A stretch of DNA of 64,000 bases from Prostheceraeus crozeri (lineage: Eukaryota > Platyhelminthes > Polycladida > Euryleptidae), in NCBI GenBank assembly GCA_907163375.1, contig CAJQUW010014320.1, positions 243,368 through 307,367 on the forward strand, written 5' to 3'. The notes beneath the pieces are model-generated. The model made no database searches, was not told the DNA's origin, and saw only the letters and a program-made list of their open reading frames with translations. The position numbers were made by a program, and so were the translations under genes. Below are positions 34,302 to 47,073 of this stretch, piece by piece; position 1 is the stretch's first letter, and every line of letters starts with the position of its first letter.

Positions 34302-36050
34302 GTGGGTTTGAATTCGATTATCACCTAAAAAATTCTCCAGTAAAACTGGTTGCAGTTTCTGGTCATGCTTAGTCCATGTTGTCGAGTAATGTCAATTTTT
34401 AAAAAATCGAGCTATTTTCGAGAAAATTCAAATTTAAGATTTTTTGAGTAGTATTTAAAAGAGCATTTGAAAAAATATTTCACAAAAAAATTCTCCAGTA
34501 AAACTGGTTGCAGTTTCTGGACATCCTCAGTCCATGTAGTCGAGAAATGTCAATTTTAAAAAATTCATCGAATTATTTTCAAGAAAATTCAAATTTAAGA
34601 TTTTTTTAGTAGTATGAAAAAGAGCATTTTTAATTTTTTCATAAAAACTTCTCCAAAGAAGTTGCTTGCATTTTTTGAACATAGCATGTAAGCACACTTG
34701 AGAAATATCAATCTTGCAAATTTTTTTCGAGCTATTCCCGAGAAAATTCAAATTTAGAGTTGTTGAGTAGTATAAATATTCATTTATTTTTACTTTGATA
34801 AAAATATCTTTGGAAAACCTGTTCACATTTTTGAATGTACTCTGCTGTATGTAAGTGCAGTTGAAGAAGGTCGAACTTTCTTAAATATTTTTTATCAAAC
34901 TCTCCTCGAGAAAGTTCAAATTTCAAATTTCTATTTGGCTCTATTGTCTAGGCACAGAGTCTAGTTTATTAGATGGATATTTCTTATTATGATAGAATTT
35001 GAATTGTCCCATACCAAATAGTAACTTTTCAAGCAGAAATGAATGATAAATCCCGTTTTTACAGTTGAAGAACTAAACTTCATCTCAATGATAAATTTAT
35101 TGGCTATGCATGTCGACTGTTGTAGGAAAAATAATTGCCGAAAGTACAGTTTCTTCCCGTAATTAGGGTGGGTGGTGTCTGTGATTTTGCAGTTTTTTCA
35201 TGCTTCAGAAAAGTCATGATGACATGACTCGACGGATTGTTCACTCCACGCCCCCATCCCGGTTCCTTTCAGTTCGCAAAACGGCGGCACGTGGAAATGA
35301 TGATGATGAATAGCGCTCGCTAATGATCAAGTCAGGAAATTACTGCTATTTTTATTGATTATTGATAAAGTAAAAGAAACGTAACTAGTGCGACAAAGGA
35401 ACTAAGAAATGTACAGGATGTTGTAACTTTTTTTAGATCTTTACGCACAAAGAAGATAAATTCTCAGTACTGAATTGTTGTATGCAGCAATACAAGGCAT
35501 TGAAGAAACCTATCAAGCTGAGAAATCATACCAATAATTTGAGAGTCCGTACCTCGCCATACACATGCACAATGCATTTTTAACTTGCTTTAAAATAACA
35601 AAAAATAATCAAACCAGTAGCTTAAAATGTCGAGCTTGACATAACAAGTCTAGTTATGACAATTACAATCATCTGCAAACAGAGAAATAAGATGCTTAGA
35701 AAATATTATTGGTTAGAAATTCAAAAATTAATAGAATTTCTCATGTAAAGGATTCAGAATTTGAATTTTCTCGGGAATAGCTCGAAGAAAAATTGTAAGA
35801 TTGATATTTGTCAAGCGTGCTTACATGGTATGTTCAAAAAATGCAAACACCTTTGGAGAAATTTTTATGAAAAAATTTAAAAATGCTCTTTTTCATACTA
35901 CTCAAAAAATTTTGAATTTGAATTTTCTCTAAAATAGCTCGTAGAATTTTTTAAAATTGACATTTCTCGACTACACGGACTGAGCATGTCCAGAAACTGC
36001 AACCGGTTTTACTGGAGAATTTTTTAGGTGATAATCGAATTCAAACCCAC
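34302..36050. mobile_element. Foldback element with about 158-bp repeated modules
   Basis: The ends gtgggtttgaattcgattat and ataatcgaattcaaacccac are exact complements, and pairing continues through caccta, the ctccagtaaaactgg block and gcagtttctgg. The left arm is built of about four tandem modules: the ctccagtaaaac landmark recurs at 34335, 34493, 34651 and, decayed, about 34810, each 158 bases apart. Each module also holds cgagaaaattcaaattt. The right arm has the same modules inverted (36020 back to about 35750). The unpaired centre is roughly 34930-35740. No protein is encoded. Tandem modules inside long inverted arms is the layout of Foldback elements. Confidence 0.8.
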
Positions 36051-36271
36051 TTTGCTGAAAGTATTGCAGCTTCACTCACATTATTTGGATCGCATTCTGT
36101 GAATTCATTGCTGCAAACTGCGCATTGCTTTCCTACCACTTCTCTTTTCCTTGTTAAAGATTATTGCTAGTACTTAAAGATAGTTGAGTGACCATTTGAG
36201 AAAAGCAAAGCACCAGGGAAGCAATGTAGCGCAGTTTATCTCAATTAATGCACAGAATGCGATAGGAACTA

Positions 36272-37745
36272 CAGAGTTGATCATTAAAAACGGACCACCT
36301 AAATTATGTCAAGCTTCAATCGATTCTCCTGCTTTTCAATTTCATTTTACATTGACAGGCCATACACCATTCGAGAGCTTATGTTCTCAGCTTTTCAATG
36401 AGCTATTATACCTACATTCGTATCCGTCATTGTTCAAGTTGGGGAGGTCAAAATGTGAAAATCGCTACTTTCAAAAATCTCAGATTTTCAATATCATGTG
36501 AGCATGATAATGAATCAAACACGAGGTGAAAGGGCGTTCTCTGAGCATTCTGTTGATGCATTACTCGTCGGTACCAAATTTATTGCATAATTTACTGTTT
36601 CTTAATGTTGTTGAAAAGTTTACAACTTTTGGTGATAATGAGGTCATATTCACGCTTTCAATATCTATGGTGTCTAGACGTCTGCTCTCCACATTCAGAT
36701 CAAATTGTTGGATGACCCAGATAAGTTGTAAACAAAGTTCTATTCGGCTCAGAATTCATCTTGTGTCATGTTGACCGAGTCGAAGCTTGTGAAAGAATTT
36801 TTTTCAAGGGCATAAGTTTCTACTCCTTTGTCAGAAGGACAGTCCGAACGGTTGGCTTGCGAAAAGCAGTTTTCTCAAAGACCACCGTCTAATGTAAAAA
36901 ACTAATTGTTTTCTCGCGTCCTTGGAAAGTTAGATCCGTTCGGGAAAGGAAAGAAATTAAGCTGTCGAACAGCTCGGATCATTATTCGCTTTGGAAGAAG
37001 TCGGCCAGTTGAGCAGTTGACATACGAAACCGTCGGTTTCTTGCATATCGGTGACACGTCGTCTGAAAAGTGAGTACATCATCAGCCGTAAGAGACCATC
37101 AGGAATCGAAGTGACCGCTAACCAAAAGAGCTTGAGGATGAAGTGGGCGATATAGCATTGTCACAGGCTTTCTCAATTGAATTGAGTTGTTTGGATTGAT
37201 GAAGCGTCTGTATGTCTCCGAGTTCGCGAGTTTGGATGAGGTCAGGTGATGCAATTCCTCATCATTTGAAATTGTCTGAATTAAGGAGGTAGAAGATTGC
37301 TCATTAGTACTGCGATATGGATAAATGGCCTAACTGAACTCCATCGACCTAACTGTATCGAAAGACATCACATGAAAAAAGTTGCAAATACACATTTACT
37401 GAAGCTCGGTGTGAGTCGATTAATTCTTCCTGAAGATGGAATTCTGAACTTGAAGTTCTGTTAAGGCAAGAGAGGGAGAGTTTAGATCAAGTAGTGATCA
37501 ATAGCCTGATCGAAAGCATGTCCTTCCGGATTCGATAATTGATTGAACTTTCTGGTGAGGTTGCGAAATATTAGTGACCACCTGTGAACCTACCACTGCC
37601 CTTTTCAGGGCCATATGGCTCTACAGAGCCACTGAACAACAAAGTTTATTCCAACCTTTATTAGTCTGCCGAATTTGTGCCTGTAATTGACAAAACTTCA
37701 TTAAAGTCAGAAAAAATTTAGGCGGTCCACTTTTTACCATCACTG
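36272..37745 (+). mobile_element. Tc1-like transposon relic
   Basis: Inverted ends carry CGGACCACCTAAATT (left, from about 36291) and the complement of TGGACCGCCTAAATT (right). The outer limits CAG/CTG each abut TA (36270-36271 and 37746-37747). A very decayed transposase runs on the plus strand: NSSDHYSLWKK and TYETVGFLHI (about 36975-37060, HTH region), CLDxxSVC followed by RVWMRSGDAIPHHL (about 37190-37260, first-Asp region), and INSLIESMSFRIR then LIELSGEVAKY (37500-37575), the usual Tc1 C terminus. Many stops and shifts make this an old copy. Confidence 0.75.
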
Positions 37746-37749
37746 TACA

Positions 37750-39370
37750 TGAACGAAACTTAAAGACATTGAGAAAATGAAAAGAACCATAGGTGCTAAA
37801 ACCCAATGTGGGCAAAATTGTAATTGGGAAAACATTTTAGTAAAACAGAGTCATCTATTTAATGAAGACGACATAATGAAGGAGAAAATAGACGCAACTT
37901 GATTAAGGAAACCATCTGGTCAATGATGGAAGACGTTTAGAAGTGTTATAATCTTGTTGATGAAGAGAAGTTAGATGAGCGACTGTAGCGTCTATTCCTT
38001 TTCATTATTTTCGATATTTAATTTTCCCTCAAAGACCATGAAAAGGGTAGTGTGTTAACTGCTAGTTAAGATTTTTAATTGTATAATATCAAGCTGTCCA
38101 TGTATACTTTTCATATTACTAAGACGATCTGGATTGTACCTTAGTTTTGTTTTTAGCTATTTCTAAGTAATGTCAGTTACTAAGCATTTACTCAGTTGCT
38201 CTATTAGCTGTTTAGTGTCGGCTTTGTTAGGGTAAAGGGTATGTAGTTGGTTATTAATGAAATTGACTTACCAAAATAGTCCGTTTTTTATGCGCTAAAA
38301 GTTGTGATATTGCAACACAGGTGATTTTCGTAATTTAGTGATACGAAATTACAGTTAAACAATTGAGCAAGTATAATCGATTACAGCTGCAAGCAGCAGA
38401 CTACATGCATTTTTAGACACATTGCTTTAGAGTGATGTGCACTATAAAAATGCCGTTTGTGTAGTGCTGTAGTTGCAAAAAGGGTAACATCATGTTTGAA
38501 CAAAATCATCTTAAGAAGAAAATTCGATTTCACTGATTATAGAAAAAATGTAAAGATATGCGCTCTAGATTGAAAGTGTTAAGATGCTAGCTGTTATGTG
38601 GTAGCCACTAAGTTTCATTCATCATAATTGTAAAAGACGTTTGTGACAAATTTAAACTGAGGAAACTAGGCCTATTTTTGTAGCATTCCGAAGTACAATA
38701 TTCCTTGTTCATTATTGCATCTATTGGCGAAGCACAACATTCATTTATTAAGGCGCAAATTATCATTCCATCGATAAATGTTCGTAGCTTGAATGCAAAA
38801 GATCGTTCCAGTATCCAAGTACACCAGTGCATTCGAATGCGTCCATTAATTCATCTCACTCAGTTCATTGCTCATTCAACTATTTTGTTCGCTCACTCAG
38901 TTTGCCTGTTCATTAAAAAATTTACGCTATGCCGTTCCGTTCAACTGAGGCACTCAAGTCACTCACTTCCTTTTGGTTCACTTTGAAAGGCAACAACGTT
39001 GTGGAACCTGGCGCTCGTTGACCACACTGAGAATCAAAGAAGTCTATTTTTCATAGTGTCTGTCATTCTTTCATACAAGCATAATTTGTACTTCTATCAA
39101 TTTTGAAAGCTGTACCTGATTTGCCCTTGTCTCACAAATCGACTTTGACATACATAAAACTTCCACTACATGGAAGCCATCCAATTCCAAATCCCGGATT
39201 CTCCCAAGATTTCCGTAAAGATGGCAACCATATGTTTTTAAATTCATCAAGTAGTTGATTGGCCTATATCCCAGAAGTATATAACTCGTAAATATTTGAA
39301 GCCATAATTACTTGGAATTTTACCGCAGCCTTTAATTTGTCACCCTGCAGAAATCGACAGAACTTTTATG
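37750..39370 (+). other. Intron 5, no gene seen
   Basis: AT-rich. A loose array of cattcactc/ctcactcag phrases lies at about 38845-38960, and the frame across it (38705-38986) follows that repeat. No other structure is seen. Confidence 0.45.
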
Positions 39371-39443
39371 AAATATTTCTTATTAAGGCGCACGAAAGCT
39401 CTTATGCGGCGCTGCGCCGGCTAAAATGACTTTAAAATCCCTG
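39370..39443. repeat. hAT-like terminal fragment
   Basis: Reads ttatgcggcgctgcgccggc then taaaatgactttaaaatccctg. It matches the right end of the element at 26760-27649 (gcggcgctccgcgg, then aaaaccctg). No left partner was identified. Confidence 0.5.
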
Positions 39444-39679
39444 TCTGGTGTGATCTTCAATCTACTCATTTACGTTTTACTACCACACATTTTCTATAAT
39501 ATGTTCACGAACAGAAACAACAGTGCGGATTTGTCTGAGCGAAAGTTGCTCTATACAGCTGTCTATGTCTTAACAACGGAAAGCTATGTGAGAATTAATC
39601 TTCCCCATAGTATGTAAACGTAAGACTGAGCTGAAAAGCAAGCATTTGTTGGTGTCCTCAGGTACACGTTCAGTTATTT

Positions 39680-40640
39680 TCTGTCGTTCTCTTATGTCAT
39701 CATAACTATCCCGTGTAGGTCAGCTTCGCACCAACATTTGATGCTGTCTGTCCACCACATCATGAATCGGCTCTACGACTTGCCATTCGCGATACCAAAC
39801 AGCACGATCTTCACTGAGCAAATATCTTTCATGCGACAGATGTGATTGAACTTATTAATCAACTACACAAGTCGTAACTTCGGTTCTATTCTTCTCAGGT
39901 CTTCATATTGTTGGTGTGGTGAAGCCATCTAACACCTAAAATCCCTCGGAAGCAGCACAACTCAACGCCGCTTATCCGTCTTTCTGAGCGTCCACTTTGT
40001 GAAGCAAGCATCAGCACGCTAGAAACACAAGTTTGCAACACGTTGCATTATAGTTATTGTGCTAATCACATGACCTGCTAACCTGCTAACGTCCTGAATG
40101 CCATGCCAATGCGCTGACGAAATTTCATTGCACATCCCTCACTATCTATCGTGATTTCAAGATAGGTGAACGTGTGTACTGTTTCGATTGCACTGCTGTT
40201 GGTCGACAGCTCTGCTTTTTTTACTTGTCTCCACTATCACTAATTCCTCTTTTCGTCGGTGTTGATCTTGCGGCCACATCTTCCTGCATCTGAAGAAACG
40301 AAGCTTATGCTATTCTCCGGCTCACACCAACTTTCATCCGAAAGTGCTTGACACCCCTGCCGCATTGTTATAACACCTACCAGGCATACAAAGCAAAATA
40401 AGAGGTCACAGGGGGATATCCCTGTCTGGAATCCTTGTCTGAACCAGTCTTTTTTTCATTTCACTTGACACCCGAGTATTTCGCCATTTCTGTCGTCGTC
40501 TCCAAGTTCTGTCACTACTGTGGTGTCATAATCATACGTCTACCCATGCAGGTCTCGGCAGTACTCAGTCCATCTCTCCCTGGTCTCTTCGGATGTCTGG
40601 AACAGGTGTTCATCGCGATCTTGAGCAAATAGTTGCCTCA
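39680..40640 (-). pseudogene. LINE ORF2 C-terminal relic
   Basis: The minus-strand reading includes EETRERWTEYCRDLHG (about 40600-40550), then YLEITIDSEGCAMKFRQRIG (about 40170-40110), KWTLRKTDKRR (about 40000-39965), FNHICRMKDI near 39850, and WWTDSIKCWCEADLHG (about 39760-39715). This order is the region after the reverse transcriptase in a common invertebrate LINE group (YLGS-I-DG, RIG-A, W-LRKTD, HVCRM, RWxDDIKEWC). Several stops and a gap separate the pieces. The 5' part and polymerase core are absent or unrecognisable. Confidence 0.7.
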
Positions 40641-41683
40641 GTTCCTATTTTGTATTGATATCTCTGATCAGCAGATATGCTTGGCGTGTCTCTGCTTCAG
40701 CACACTCGGCTCAATGAATCTTTATTTCTCCTGCAGCCATATTTCTTATTGGCTCGTACCGTCTTTCTAAATTTATTGCTACTCGCTCCTGTATATTTTC
40801 TTGTTCTCTTCAGACTGTTGTGTGCTATGTTTCTACTTTGCTTTTCTTCCGTGAATAGGAGTGTCCTCTGAGTGATTCCTTTCTGTCGGTGGACTCTCTG
40901 ATTGTCGAATACAGTCCAGCTGTTCTTTCTTCCAACTTTTTTTCTTATAGTTTAATCAAACCAAATCTTTGGGTGAATTAGGGTAAATATGGATTATGAT
41001 GAGTCTGGAAATTATCTTCCGAAAATGCGCGGGCATTCTGGTGTGGTAATCAGAGCTGGAAAAATTCCACTGAATTTTTTTGATCCCAATTCCAATGCCA
41101 GAGCAGAAATATCAATTCCAATTCCATTCCAATTCCATAATAAGATTCAATTCCGATCGTTGCATGTCGCGTATAGTGTATTATGTTAATGTATCTAACG
41201 TGTGTTCGTTTCAATCTAACCCATATGCCCTTACCCTATCCTCGTTGTTCGTGTGTGCCGTTCCCTGCGTCGTTTCTATGTGCGTTCTCATGTTCATAGT
41301 TCATATTTCTTGTGTACATGTACGAGTGTATATGTGACCGGCCAGCTTACGCCATTTTCGTTTCGTAAACGAGATATTCAATATCTCGTGAAAAAAAGAA
41401 AGAAAAGAAAATTAACGGTCAGCAAAGAATCAAACGCTGAGAGAGAGAGAGAGATGAGATGCGAATAAATCTATTAATAAACTGACAGAGGAAAGAAATT
41501 CAATGTGCGGATAACGTGGTTGTTGATGACAGAAAAACGACGATAAAAATGATATCATGAAAACTGATTAATGGTCCATGTTAAAGGATACTAAAAATTC
41601 CGTGATAAGAGCGAAATGTGGTCGGATCGAAAGCTAACGAGCAGAGATTAAAGGAAACTCGAAGCCGCCCAAAAAAGCCGAGG

Positions 41684-43827
41684 CAGGGTTCCCGCGGCCC
41701 TTGAAAGTCATTGAAAAACCTTGAATTTTGAAAACACAAATTCAAGGCCTTGAAATTTCAACCCTTGAAATTTGAAATCACCCTTGAAAACCCTTGAAAT
41801 TTGATGAAGTCATCAATTTAAATAGTTTACATGTTAAAATATTGAAAAGGTCTCCGTATCATGTAACACAAACCACTTAATTTCGAAAAGAATGCTTCTC
41901 TGAGAAGAATTCCAATTTGACCTTAGTGTCGAAATCAAATACTATGCGACGAAGAGCCAGCGAGAAAAAGGAAAAGCTCACGTCGTTCGTGTGTTGTAAC
42001 AAATGAATGCCATAAATGTGATTTTAACGTATGAGAAATTGTCATTATTATGATCTTAAAATAATGCTAATAGCTGTCTCCCTCATGATATGTTTTGTAT
42101 CTAAATCAGTTGACTTGCTATATTTAGCATGTTACCGGAGACACAAGGTGTTTTTAACTGTGTTCTCTTTCATATTAAAGTACGACATATTGAATACAGA
42201 ATGCATATTATTATTCATATGATAAATGGTGCATATAATAATGAATTCATGGTGTTATAGAGTATATGTACAACATTAAAACATATGTGCCTATGTATGA
42301 TATTCCTTCGTACGATATACTGCTTTATGCACATATGTTGCATTTTTATGTCAGAAACATGCTCCGAAAACTCACGCGTGTTCAGGATGAGTATACGTAC
42401 CTATTTTCATGGTATGTTTCTTTGTATGACTCATGCGTATGGCACGACAACGTGCTACATGCTCTTAGTACGTCTCATACTATGTTTCGTATGTCTGTTC
42501 CATACTATGTTTCACAGCGTATGCCATGAGTATGCATACTATTTTCATAATATGATTCATACTATGTAAAGTCATAGTATGAATCGTACGTATGTTAGGG
42601 TATGGCCCGACAGAGCGTTACATGTTCATAGTATGTTTCATAGCATGCTTCATACGCCTGTTCCATACCATGATTCATACTACGTTTTCATAATGTGTCT
42701 GGTATGAATACGTATATGATTTTTCATGGTATGTTTCATAGTATGATTTTGCTGAGTATGATTTAGGGTATGCTTCATACTAAGTTTCATAATATGTTAA
42801 GTCACAGTATGAATCATACGTATGCCAGGGTATGGCCCGACAGAGCGTTACATGTCCATAGTATGTTTCATACGAATGTTTCATAGTATGATTCATACCA
42901 ATTTTTTCTGTCATACCAATTCGAACTAATAAACCTATGTCTGTCTGATTCACGATTACTTAGCTTTCATCTGATTGGTAATCATCTACGAGCCGTCTTT
43001 TGTTATCCATCAAAGTTGTTGCAAATTTAATCAGAACTTTTTTTATCAATTTTTTATTGTTCATGAAAATTGATAATCCTGAACTGTAATTTTATGATCC
43101 TAGAATTTTTCAGAGTTTATTAAAAAGCTGTAGCCACTTAGATATTGTTACACAATCATTCATATGTCCTAACACTTGCATAAGTCAGAATAGTTTTCTC
43201 ATTTGAGTGCAGGGATTATACATGTATGTGCCCCTATATATTATACAATTCCGCAGGTATTTTGTGTTCTAAGTCAGCAACGAGCGCGATAGCACATTTT
43301 ACTTTATTAACACATTTTCCCATCCATATGCTACCTGTGTCGTCAGGTCGGCTATGACGTCTAACCAGTATAACACATCTTCTGTCGCAGCGGCTACTGG
43401 CTGCCTAATAAATCTTCAAGCATTTAACATACACTGTAAACCAACACCTCCTAAATCACACTTCAGCAAGACACTATTCGTAGCAAATAAGAAAATGCTA
43501 CAGCAAAGCGTTTTAGGAGGCTAGCGCACTAGGGTTATTCTTTTCTTTAGTATTTCAACATTCTATTTCAATGTAGCCTCCTAAAATTCTAGTGTGTGGC
43601 CTTTTAAAATGCAGGTTTCTTCAATTTTAGTAGGGGACAGATGGCAGTGTACATTTCAATTGATTTTCTACTCATTTTGAAATTTAGAAATGATCTATTT
43701 AATCATGTAGAATGTATTTCAACACTTATATATATAAGAAATCTCAAATTTATGTGACCCTTGAAAATAATTGACTTTGCCCTTGGAGACCCTTGAATTT
43801 TTTGTTCTAAAAGCCGCGAGAACCCTG
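41684..43827. mobile_element. Nested hAT-like non-autonomous element
   Basis: The ends CAGGGTTCCCGCGGC and the complement of CAGGGTTCTCGCGGC are inverted. Both ends carry several copies of cccttgaaa/ccttgaatttt. If the terminal C is excluded, the flanks GCCGAGGC and GCGAAGGC match at six of eight bases, an aged 8-bp duplication. The centre holds a GTATG-rich repeat (42240-42900). No transposase fragment is recognised. Confidence 0.65.
42240..42900. repeat. GTATG/CATAC-rich repeat region
   Basis: Short words such as catagtatgtttcatac and gtatgaatcatacg recur on both strands. A longer unit with tatggcccgacagagcgtta occurs at 42601 and 42831 (230 bp apart), with a decayed copy at 42438. The open frames here (42266-42569) are by-products of the repeat. 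Confidence 0.7.
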
Positions 43828-44399
43828 CGAAGGCAGCAACGCGCCGAGAGGAAGTTTAGGCGCACACGAATCTAGTGATCCCTGATACCAACTGACGCCA
43901 GGCGAGCAGCAAAATTGAGGGTTAGTCACAAAAATTATCGTTAATTTTCAATTTTTCATTGACTCTGGTGTTGTAATTAATCCCAATTACATCACTGCAA
44001 AAAATTACATCGCATTCAAGCAAAAAACAAAGAATCATAAACAGTTCTGGAAGATCTCCTCGTTAGCATTTATATTATCACGAGGGCCTCGAAAACAAAT
44101 AGAATAAGGCTCCCTCAGTCGATCTATCTCTCTCTCTCTCTTATCTCTGCGTGCAGTTAACACAACGGCCGAGTACTGTGATTTCAATTTTGTACAAATA
44201 GATTTATCCTGCAGGTCTATCGAAATAGTGGAATTGAGGTTTATCAAGGTCAATTCCTATTCCAATTCCAGTAGATATAAATGTCGTCAATTCGAATTCC
44301 AATTCCGACGAAAAATGGAATTAATTCCGGATCGTAATTAATTCCCATTCCGGCTTTTCCAACTCTGTTGCCAGCCCTAGCTACTACAGACTTCAATGA

Positions 44400-47073
44400 A
44401 TAATCATTTGGTTAGGAATGGAATTACCAAAATTTTACTTACAACAGCAAAAACAGAAATTAGGTCTAACTAGCTCAGGTGTAGCCATGGGAAGAATGGC
44501 ACTAACGAAGAGAATAGGTCCCTATTTTGTCCAATTTTAACAGCTCACCGTGGCATAGACCGATATAAAGATACAAGTAAGTGATAAAATTGTACACTGA
44601 AAACAATAAATTGTACGAAGTCGCACTACTGCAAAAATCCGTTGAAGACGACGTTAAAAGGCTGCCGAACACAGAAGCAAATAAATGAAGAATAGAAGGG
44701 CATGATGCAGGAATTTTCTGAGCATGCCTCTGAGTACATATTTAATTTCATACCTGCATGTTCACAATGTGCTCATGCAGATGCTCTTCGCGCGAATCAC
44801 ATGTTGAATGAACACTACACGCATTTGGCTTACACCTGTTTACCTATAAAAAGAAATATCTGAAATCTGACATAATATTACTGACATTGTGTTCTTGTCT
44901 TATTAATTCACATTTGTAATTGATTTTGCTGTCCTAAATGACAGAAATTTACAAGCATAATGTACAGCGCAATGATCAAATTCCATGTTTAGAAATGACA
45001 AATTTTCAATCGAAAGAAGTTTATAATTTATGATATTAATTGACCTTCAGATAAAATTTGCAACATTCCTATGATTATAACACTGATAGGTTGCGACTAC
45101 GAGTCTATATACGTAGGTCCTAGTAGTAGTAACAAAAATCGTTAACATGGATTATGGCAAAAGAAATTAGTTTTGTTGAAGTAATTCAAAAGTCACTGTT
45201 ACGTGTATGTTTGCACACCTGATTATATAAGTACACACTGAAAGGAATGAAAGATGTTTGGCGTGTTCCATGTAGGACTTATAGCGCTGAAGCCTGGCGG
45301 CGGGAACAGGGAATGAATTTTGCACAGTTGCAATTAGGTCCGCAAATAATTCAATGTGATTCGCGTCGAATTTTCTCTAATTTCTCTGCACTTTTCATGT
45401 CTATCCCAATGATGAGGGGAGAGTTATATTCCAAGATGCATAGAATTGTGGCGTTGTGTACATGCAATTGCACAAGATCCTCAACTTTTCAAAATCCTTC
45501 TCCGCTTTGTGACATAGAGGTGCTGACAGGCTATTTTGCAAAAATTTGAATTCGGCTGTGCCAGATGAACTTCTCATTAAAATAATACAGAATATGCTAT
45601 TGAATATCGAAAGAGAATGACAGCTATTAAGTCAATACAAGACACCAACACCCTTGATTCCCCGACCGCACTCGCCTGACCTAGGAATCGAACCGAAGTC
45701 CGCGGTGGAGACGAGCGAATATGCTATTGTTGATAAAAGTTGACATTTATAGGAGTGGTGATGACATGACTTGGTTTCACTACCTTCATCATTTTTGTCT
45801 TTTGCACATTTAACTGCAATCCATTGGAGATGCACTAAACTTACCCATGCTCCATTTCTTCATCGATAAGCATCTCAATGTTTAAACTATCGAACAAGAA
45901 ATATCGTTGGTTTGAAACTAATATGAACAACCTCTTATTGAGTTGATGTGATATTGTTGTACATGGCTCATAAGTTGATGCGTACCTCTGAAGTATGAAA
46001 CCAAAATAGATTCCGACACCGCACTCATGATCAGAACACTAGAAAATTACAATGTTTTATTAAAATTAAATGTTTTACGTTAAACTGTTAAAAAGCTTCG
46101 CCAATGTCCCTCAGCTGATTGTAAATTTCATTGCGCTATTTTCAAATATGTAAATAATTTTATCGATCAAGACAGGTTTTCATACCACATAATTTTTGAA
46201 ATTTTGAATTCAAAGCCGTGTTGCGAGTAATTTCACCTTTGCTATTTCAAAATTTTATTCTTTTGATACCACTACTATTGAAATAGTGCAAGTAGTAGGT
46301 CGTCTTTCTATTTTTGTGTGCTGATTTTAGAATTGAAGACTCCGTTTGCAGATCTGCAGCAAAGTTCTGTAGATCTTAAAATTTAATTTTCATCTTATTT
46401 TTGTTATTCCTCTCACTATATTAGTTCAGTGGGCTTTTTTATCTCTTGATCAAAAATTAATTCCCCATGCTTATCGATGTCGTAATTCATCAGACCTGTG
46501 ATTTTGACAGATTATAATTATAGTCAACAGCTCTAAGTGTTCATAAAAATAGTTTTGTTCATTTTAAACATTCATGGTTTTGTACACGCCAGATTCAGCT
46601 GCATGAACATCTAGAGTATACTTAAATGCAAACAAGGAAAGGATTTTTAAATTATCCCGATGAATTGTATTTTGACATATAGGCCAAATAATCTGAACTT
46701 TTAAGTTCAAATAGTGAAGCTATAAGCTGAAAATAAGAGAAAATTTAACCCGTGCTGAACACAGAATTATTGAAAATAGTGCAGTCGAATTGTATGGAAT
46801 TTGTTGAGTAATGCTGAGTAACACAAAGGCACTGACTTTTCTCTTGTGCTTTGTGTAAAGATAGTAGTACCCGCAGAATACTTCTTTTCTGTTGTAATCA
46901 AGCTTCTTCCGTGTACTTGGAATCTTCCGATTTTCGTAATTCGTTGAGTAACGTTTGATTTCAATTCTTCATTTCACTGTTAGGCTCTGTTCATTAGTAG
47001 ATAATGTTTCATTCAGCAGTTAATGTTTCTCAAACAAATTATGATTTTCTGATGTGCTGCAATTCTCTTGCAG
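44400..47073 (+). other. End of intron 5, nothing firm
   Basis: AT-rich. The frame 45247-45549 has no recognised motif. A tRNA-derived repeat lies at 45640-45725. The acceptor for the last exon is gcaattctcttgcag, ending at 47073. Confidence 0.5.
45640..45725 (-). repeat. Truncated tRNA-derived SINE
   Basis: On the minus strand a perfect polymerase III B box GGTTCGATTCC lies within ccgcggacttcggttcgatt, followed by caggcgagtgcggtcgggga. I see no convincing A box upstream, and it does not fold as a full tRNA, so this is a SINE fragment and not a tRNA gene. Confidence 0.45.

Larger units (their letters stand above)
41051..44367. mobile_element. hAT-like element, host of a second nested element
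   Basis: The left end CAGAGCTGGAAAAATTCC and the right end, complement of CAGAGTTGGAAAAGCCGG, are inverted. Just inside both ends the motif aattccaattcc recurs many times, and a (GA)n/(CT)n run (41441-41453; 44124-44140) sits at a similar depth on each side. Ends and subterminal array fit hAT. No 8-bp duplication is evident, so the exact limits are uncertain. A 2.1-kb element lies inside it. Confidence 0.6.

Noticed and set aside
41684-41830. Possible minisatellite of ccttgaaa words
   Set aside because: The words are the subterminal motifs of the hAT-like element and recur at its other end, so they belong to that element.
42266-42569. Overlapping frames of 87 and 94 codons rich in Tyr, Met and Cys
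   Set aside because: Composition follows the GTATG/CATAC repeat; no gene.
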